A stretch of DNA of 64,000 nucleotides from Phycisphaeraceae bacterium (lineage in GTDB: Bacteria; Planctomycetota; Phycisphaerae; Phycisphaerales; UBA1924), in assembly GCA_015200025.1 (NCBI GenBank), contig CP054186.1, forward strand, positions 2,902,643 to 2,966,642. Direction: 5' to 3'. The first letter of the stretch is position 1; each line of letters starts with the position of its first letter. The notes under the pieces are model-generated. The model did not search any database. It was not told the origin of the DNA and worked only from the letters and a program-made list of their open reading frames with translations. The position numbers and the translations under genes were made by a program. Below are positions 60,643 through 64,000 of the stretch, in pieces.

Positions 60643-61371
60643 ATGGATATGTCCTTCTCCCCGAGTGTTGATCCCGCGATGGCCGAGGCCATTGCCGATC
60701 AGTTCACCCTCTCTCACGGCGCGGACGGCCAGCCCGTCCGTCACGCCGGATACACCGCTGGGCGCGCCGTTCTCGCGGCGCTCTACGAAACCTCAAACGC
60801 GCTGTCCAGCGCCGAACTGGACATCAAGCGTGCGGGTCTGACCGATCCGGCGACGGTTGACCGCCTGCGCCGGGCAGCCGTGAACAAGATGAACGGCGTG
60901 CGCAAGTCCGCATCCGATGGACTCGCGGCGCTTCAGGCTCACGTCGATCAGATCAACGCGGGCATCGACACAGACTTGGGAATCCAGACGGCGCGTACCG
61001 ACGTGAACGAGAACGCCCGCGCCGGGGAGATTCGTTCGTTCATTCGGTCCCTGCCCCAGCGCGAGCGTCCCGAGACGATCCGCAAGGCAATCAGCGACGG
61101 TGATACCGCCGTGGCCGCTGCGGTCCTGGGCGCGTCGCCTCTGGCGTCGGGCCTGACGCGGAAGGAACAAGAGTTCGCGCGCTACGAGGCCGAGGAACGA
61201 TTCTGCAAACCCGCCGTTCAACTGCGCGATTCCATCGGCAAGATGGTCGGGCTGGTCGAAACGGCCATGAGCGCCACGGAGAAGCGATTCGGCCCGCTGA
61301 CCGGCGCGGGAGACTCGCCCGCTGCGAAGGCCGCGCGTTCGCTCGCGGCGCTGGAAGGGGGTCAGCAGTAA
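60643..61371 (+). CDS. phage-like hypothetical protein
   Basis: 242 residues from ATG 60643 (GGAG nine bases upstream; ATG 60649 also possible). All-helical with DQFTLSHGADGQPVRHAGYT, a helix with NAGIDTDLGIQTARTDVNEN, and the pattern ARAGEIRSFIRSLPQRERPE...VAAAVLGASPLASGLTRKE, which I recognise as recurring in phage virion-region proteins of unknown function. One base overlaps the next gene. A structural or morphogenesis role is inferred. Confidence 0.6.
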   Translation: MDMSFSPSVDPAMAEAIADQFTLSHGADGQPVRHAGYTAGRAVLAALYETSNALSSAELDIKRAGLTDPATVDRLRRAAVNKMNGVRKSASDGLAALQAHVDQINAGIDTDLGIQTARTDVNENARAGEIRSFIRSLPQRERPETIRKAISDGDTAVAAAVLGASPLASGLTRKEQEFARYEAEERFCKPAVQLRDSIGKMVGLVETAMSATEKRFGPLTGAGDSPAAKAARSLAALEGGQQ

Positions 61372-61976
61372 TGGTGGACAATGCCCCCAACCCGACCGAA
61401 CTTCAAGCCACCGTTGACCGGCTGAATACGTTGGCCGGTGGCGTCCGCAAGGCCCTGGGCCTGGGCGACGACGCCGACGATGCTGCCGTGCTGTCTGCTC
61501 TGGGCACGGTGACGACTCAGCGTGACGAAGCCGTTGCGAGCGCCGCGAAGATCAGCACCGAGCGCAACGTGGAGAAGATGGACGCGGAGATTCGCAGCGC
61601 CGTGACGAAGGCCGGTATCTTCGCTCAAAGCACGGACGATGCCACCACGATCCTGCGCAGCGTCCTGGAAGTCACCGACAAAGGCGAGGTGCGCACGAAG
61701 GCCGCGCCCAACGTCGTGCCTGGGCAGACGGTGGAACAGTTCATCGCCGGTCAGTTGAAGACCATGCGCCCTCACTACTGGCCGACAAGCATCGGCGCGG
61801 GGGCCAAAGGCGCGGGCTTCGCAGCCCACGCGGGGCCGGACGTGTCATGCTTCAAGGGTGGAACGCTGACCGCCCAGTACGCCCTTGTCGCTCGCGTCGG
61901 TGAACGCGCCGCGATTGAAGCGTGCCGCCGGTCGGGGATCGTGCCGCCCGCGTGGTTGATGGGGGGTGGCCGTTGA
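61371..61976 (+). CDS. phage-like protein, scaffold-type composition
   Basis: 201 residues. TVDRLNTLAGGVRKALGLGD and DAAVLSALGTVTTQRDEAVA followed by a helix RNVEKMDAEIRSAVTKAGIF and a conserved-looking VEQFIAGQLKTMRPHYWPTS + GAGAKG ending. This combination resembles the scaffold-like C-terminal parts of phage capsid proteases, but the last 45 residues (FKGGTLTAQYALVARVGERA) do not. Function uncertain. Start overlaps the previous stop; the end overlaps the next start. Confidence 0.5.
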   Translation: MVDNAPNPTELQATVDRLNTLAGGVRKALGLGDDADDAAVLSALGTVTTQRDEAVASAAKISTERNVEKMDAEIRSAVTKAGIFAQSTDDATTILRSVLEVTDKGEVRTKAAPNVVPGQTVEQFIAGQLKTMRPHYWPTSIGAGAKGAGFAAHAGPDVSCFKGGTLTAQYALVARVGERAAIEACRRSGIVPPAWLMGGGR

Positions 61977-62338
61977 TCGCAACCACTACCACCAAGCGAG
62001 ATCGCGTCCGCGCCGAGGTGTTCGACGCCTGCGCCAAGCACTACTGCGCCAAGCACGCAGCGTTTCTGGCCGAAACGCTGCTTGATCCCATCCCCAACGC
62101 GGCTGAGGAGGAGTTCCGGCGCATCGGCATGGCCGACTTCTTCCTGCGTGGCGACACGCTCCCCGTGGGTGACATACTCGGTTTGCTGGCGGATCACCTG
62201 GAAGACCTGTGGGGTGGTCCGAACCCTGTCTCTGCCACCCTGTGGGAACGCGGCTACGCCCTCTATCTGGAATGGTGGGAGAAGTTGAACCGCGAGCACG
62301 AGGCCGTGCTGTGGCGGATTCGGCACGATGTCGAGTGA
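61973..62338 (+). CDS. hypothetical island protein
   Basis: 121 residues if translation starts at TTG 61973, which overlaps the previous stop (TTGA); further upstream codons extend the frame to 61922. Helical protein with RVRAEVFDACAKHYCAKHAA, MADFFLRGDTLPVGDILGLL and WERGYALYLEWWEKLNREHE. No family recognised. It ends ten bases before the convergent ATPase gene and closes the plus-strand operon. Confidence 0.55.
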   Translation: MIATTTTKRDRVRAEVFDACAKHYCAKHAAFLAETLLDPIPNAAEEEFRRIGMADFFLRGDTLPVGDILGLLADHLEDLWGGPNPVSATLWERGYALYLEWWEKLNREHEAVLWRIRHDVE

Positions 62339-62347
62339 TTGACTCGG

Positions 62348-64000
62348 CTACTCGTCTGCGGTGGGCTCACCGCGCTTGGCATCCTGTGCGGCGACCATCG
62401 CGGCGACGACGGCCATGCGGCAACGCTCACCGCGTTCGATCAAATCCTGCATGTCGTCGTCAATCGTGACCGTCTCGGACTCCGGCAAGTGGTCGCCCTC
62501 TTCCTTCGCCTTCTTCAGGATCAGGCTATGGACAGCAAGCCACACCTTGTACCGGCTCTCGAACGTCTTGGAAAGCTGCACGTCCTGCGCCTCGAACTTC
62601 TCTCGATACCCAACGAAGTGCGGAAAGGCGCGGGAGTAGTAAACGACCAGCTTTCCCGATTCCTCAACGGCTTCGGAGGCGATGGTCGCCACGCTCTCCG
62701 GCCACCCCAAGCTCGCCCACAGGGGATCGTCCGGCCCATCGACTGGCCGAACGTCGAAGTCGGGCATGACGATCTTCTGCGCCGCGTCTTTCGCCTTCGG
62801 TGGCTCAACGATCAACAGCTCTCGCTCATCGGCGATCGTCTTCATGCCTGGAACGCGAAGCTCAATCGAGATACGTCCCTTGGTACCCGTCTTCGATTGC
62901 TCGGTACACGAGACAAGCACCCGCATGCGCCCGTCCTTGAGCGGCGTCGAGCCCGTGGGCTGGAATCCGTCACCCGTTACGGCCACGTTGATAGACGACT
63001 TCTCCGGGTGCTTCGGATCGTGGTATCGGGAGTGGGCGTCCGTCTCAATGCGAATGTACTTCTGCTGGGACGGATGCAGTTCGATCGGTTCGTTCGCGGG
63101 CCACACAATGCGAATGAACGTTGGCGGCTCGTGAACTTCGATCGGATCAGCGCGACCGCGCCCACCACCTCCGCCGCCTCCACCACCCCTTCCGCCTCCG
63201 CCGCCAGCCGTCTTGGTCGATCCGGCCTCAGTAGCAACCTCGAATCCCTGCAACTTGAGCAAGCGCGCAACCTCCTTGCGCATCGCCTGCGTAGCCTCCT
63301 TGTCGTCGTCCTCATGCCTCTGGTCCCGAGCTTGCGCGTTGAGCGCTTCCAACTTCTCATCGGACTTCAGAGCGTTGACAAGCTCTCGCTCCAACAGGTC
63401 ATACACGGTGCCGTGCCGCACTGTCTCGCGGCTGGATGCGAACAGGTTCTTTTTTCCGGCCAAGCTCAAGCTGTTGCAGTCGATATGACAGATGAGCCGC
63501 GTCGCCAAGTATGGCAGCTCCGCATCTTTGCGGATCACACGAACCGGCATGGCCCCCTGATTCTGGCCGTTCAGTGTCAGGATGATGGGATGGATGGGGT
63601 TGACGAAGGATGCGGAGGGCTTGGTCCCAGCCTTTTCGGGTCGGTCGAGCACCCAGTATTCGATGCCAGCTCGCCCGTACTCGCCCAACGGCGCGTAGAA
63701 CATCGGCATGGAATGAACAATCTTCGATTCGGTGTCGTCGCCTTCGTCCTTCGCCCCGTTCAGCGCGTTGCGAGAACCCTTGATGACGCGCCGGTAGTCC
63801 CGTACTCGATTGTCAAACCAAATGGGGAGAACCGGATCGAAGAGAACTTCTTGGAGGTGCCCGTACAAGCTGTTCGGACCGAGCGGCGACGGGAAGTGTT
63901 TCAGGTCGTAGCCGTAGTGAATGCAGGCGGTGCCCGGCTTGACGAGATCGGAGTTCGCCGTCAGCACCTTCCCACCGAGCACCAAGTAGACGTAGCTTCC
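62348..64000 (-). CDS. GHKL-type ATPase-like protein, 5' end outside window (candidate defence cargo)
   Basis: The frame is open to the right edge, so about 550 C-terminal residues are seen. GPNSLYGHLQEVLFDPVLPI, then PMFYAPLGEYGRAGIEYWV, FVNPIHPIILTLNGQNQGAM, LPYLATRLICHIDCNSLSLA and LFASSRETVRHGTVYDLLER fit the later GHKL and S5-like transducer region of MORC/MutL-like ATPases annotated HATPase_c_3; the N-terminal ATP-binding motifs would lie outside. A Gly/Arg-rich linker (63,140-63,210) precedes a beta-rich C-terminal region. It is the only minus-strand gene in the island, as expected for cargo. Confidence 0.55.
   Translation of the reverse strand, partial: GSYVYLVLGGKVLTANSDLVKPGTACIHYGYDLKHFPSPLGPNSLYGHLQEVLFDPVLPIWFDNRVRDYRRVIKGSRNALNGAKDEGDDTESKIVHSMPMFYAPLGEYGRAGIEYWVLDRPEKAGTKPSASFVNPIHPIILTLNGQNQGAMPVRVIRKDAELPYLATRLICHIDCNSLSLAGKKNLFASSRETVRHGTVYDLLERELVNALKSDEKLEALNAQARDQRHEDDDKEATQAMRKEVARLLKLQGFEVATEAGSTKTAGGGGGRGGGGGGGGGRGRADPIEVHEPPTFIRIVWPANEPIELHPSQQKYIRIETDAHSRYHDPKHPEKSSINVAVTGDGFQPTGSTPLKDGRMRVLVSCTEQSKTGTKGRISIELRVPGMKTIADERELLIVEPPKAKDAAQKIVMPDFDVRPVDGPDDPLWASLGWPESVATIASEAVEESGKLVVYYSRAFPHFVGYREKFEAQDVQLSKTFESRYKVWLAVHSLILKKAKEEGDHLPESETVTIDDDMQDLIERGERCRMAVVAAMVAAQDAKRGEPTADE

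Noticed and set aside
1..64000. CRISPR array, riboswitch, rRNA or insertion sequence
   Set aside because: No spaced direct repeats of CRISPR size, no recognised aptamer, no rRNA segment and no transposase with terminal repeats were seen.

Overview
The window is a very GC-rich bacterial chromosome segment. Gene content and protein style point to a planctomycete, most likely of the Phycisphaerae: a large single flagellar locus, secreted DUF6263-type and PEP-CTERM-like proteins, and cbb3-oxidase genes with a fused CcoN-CcoO. This taxonomic call is inference from gene content; no rRNA gene is present to confirm it.

Layout. (1) About 1-7,900: the 3' end of an unidentified gene, an RDD-family membrane protein, a membrane-anchored TPR protein, a FlgN-like protein, and a flagellar two-component pair (sensor kinase plus sigma-54 activator). 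(2) 7,929-27,808: a co-directional flagellar cluster, flgB-flgC-fliE-fliF-fliG-fliH-fliI-fliJ-motE-like-fliK-flgD-(flagellar operon protein)-flgE-fliL-fliN-fliO-fliP-fliQ-fliR-flhB-flhA. It encodes the MS ring, part of the C ring, the export apparatus and ATPase, and the rod/hook proteins. A good -24/-12 promoter precedes fliE, matching the encoded sigma-54 activator. fliM and motA/motB are not where they would be expected. (3) 27,819-36,154: a glycerate kinase, an aminotransferase, a DNA-repair pair (PdeM-type nuclease and Lhr-like helicase) divergent from a photolyase, and a DUF6263-like secreted protein. (4) 36,270-44,830 (minus strand): a complete cbb3 oxidase operon, ccoNO(fused)-ccoQ-ccoP-ccoG-ccoH-TauE-like-ccoI-ccoS, divergent from an Rrf2 regulator with a cysteine cluster. 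(5) 45,799-53,512: a repeat protein with a PEP-CTERM-like tail, tRNA-Gly(TCC), a transglutaminase/hydrolase fusion, an HxlR regulator with a lipoprotein, an oxidoreductase and an O-methyltransferase framed by two decayed pieces of the same tyrosine integrase, and a GIY-YIG protein.

(6) 53,809 to the right edge: an integrated mobile island. Its left border is a 42-bp 3' fragment of a tRNA-Gly(CCC) gene, next to a tyrosine integrase with repeated arm-type-like sites. Then follow a small protein, an AlpA/excisionase-like HTH protein, a primase-VapE-type helicase, a non-coding stretch with spaced TAGAC repeats (candidate origin), a terminase-small-subunit-like gene, and several small phage-like genes. 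On the opposite strand, a GHKL-type ATPase gene runs off the window. The order int-xis-primase/VapE-terS-cargo is that of phage satellites (PICI/P4-like). I regard a planctomycete phage-satellite-like island carrying a possible defence gene as the most interesting content here. Its far end and the complete tRNA gene should lie beyond 64,000.

Many very long open frames antisense to real genes are GC-driven shadows and are omitted.
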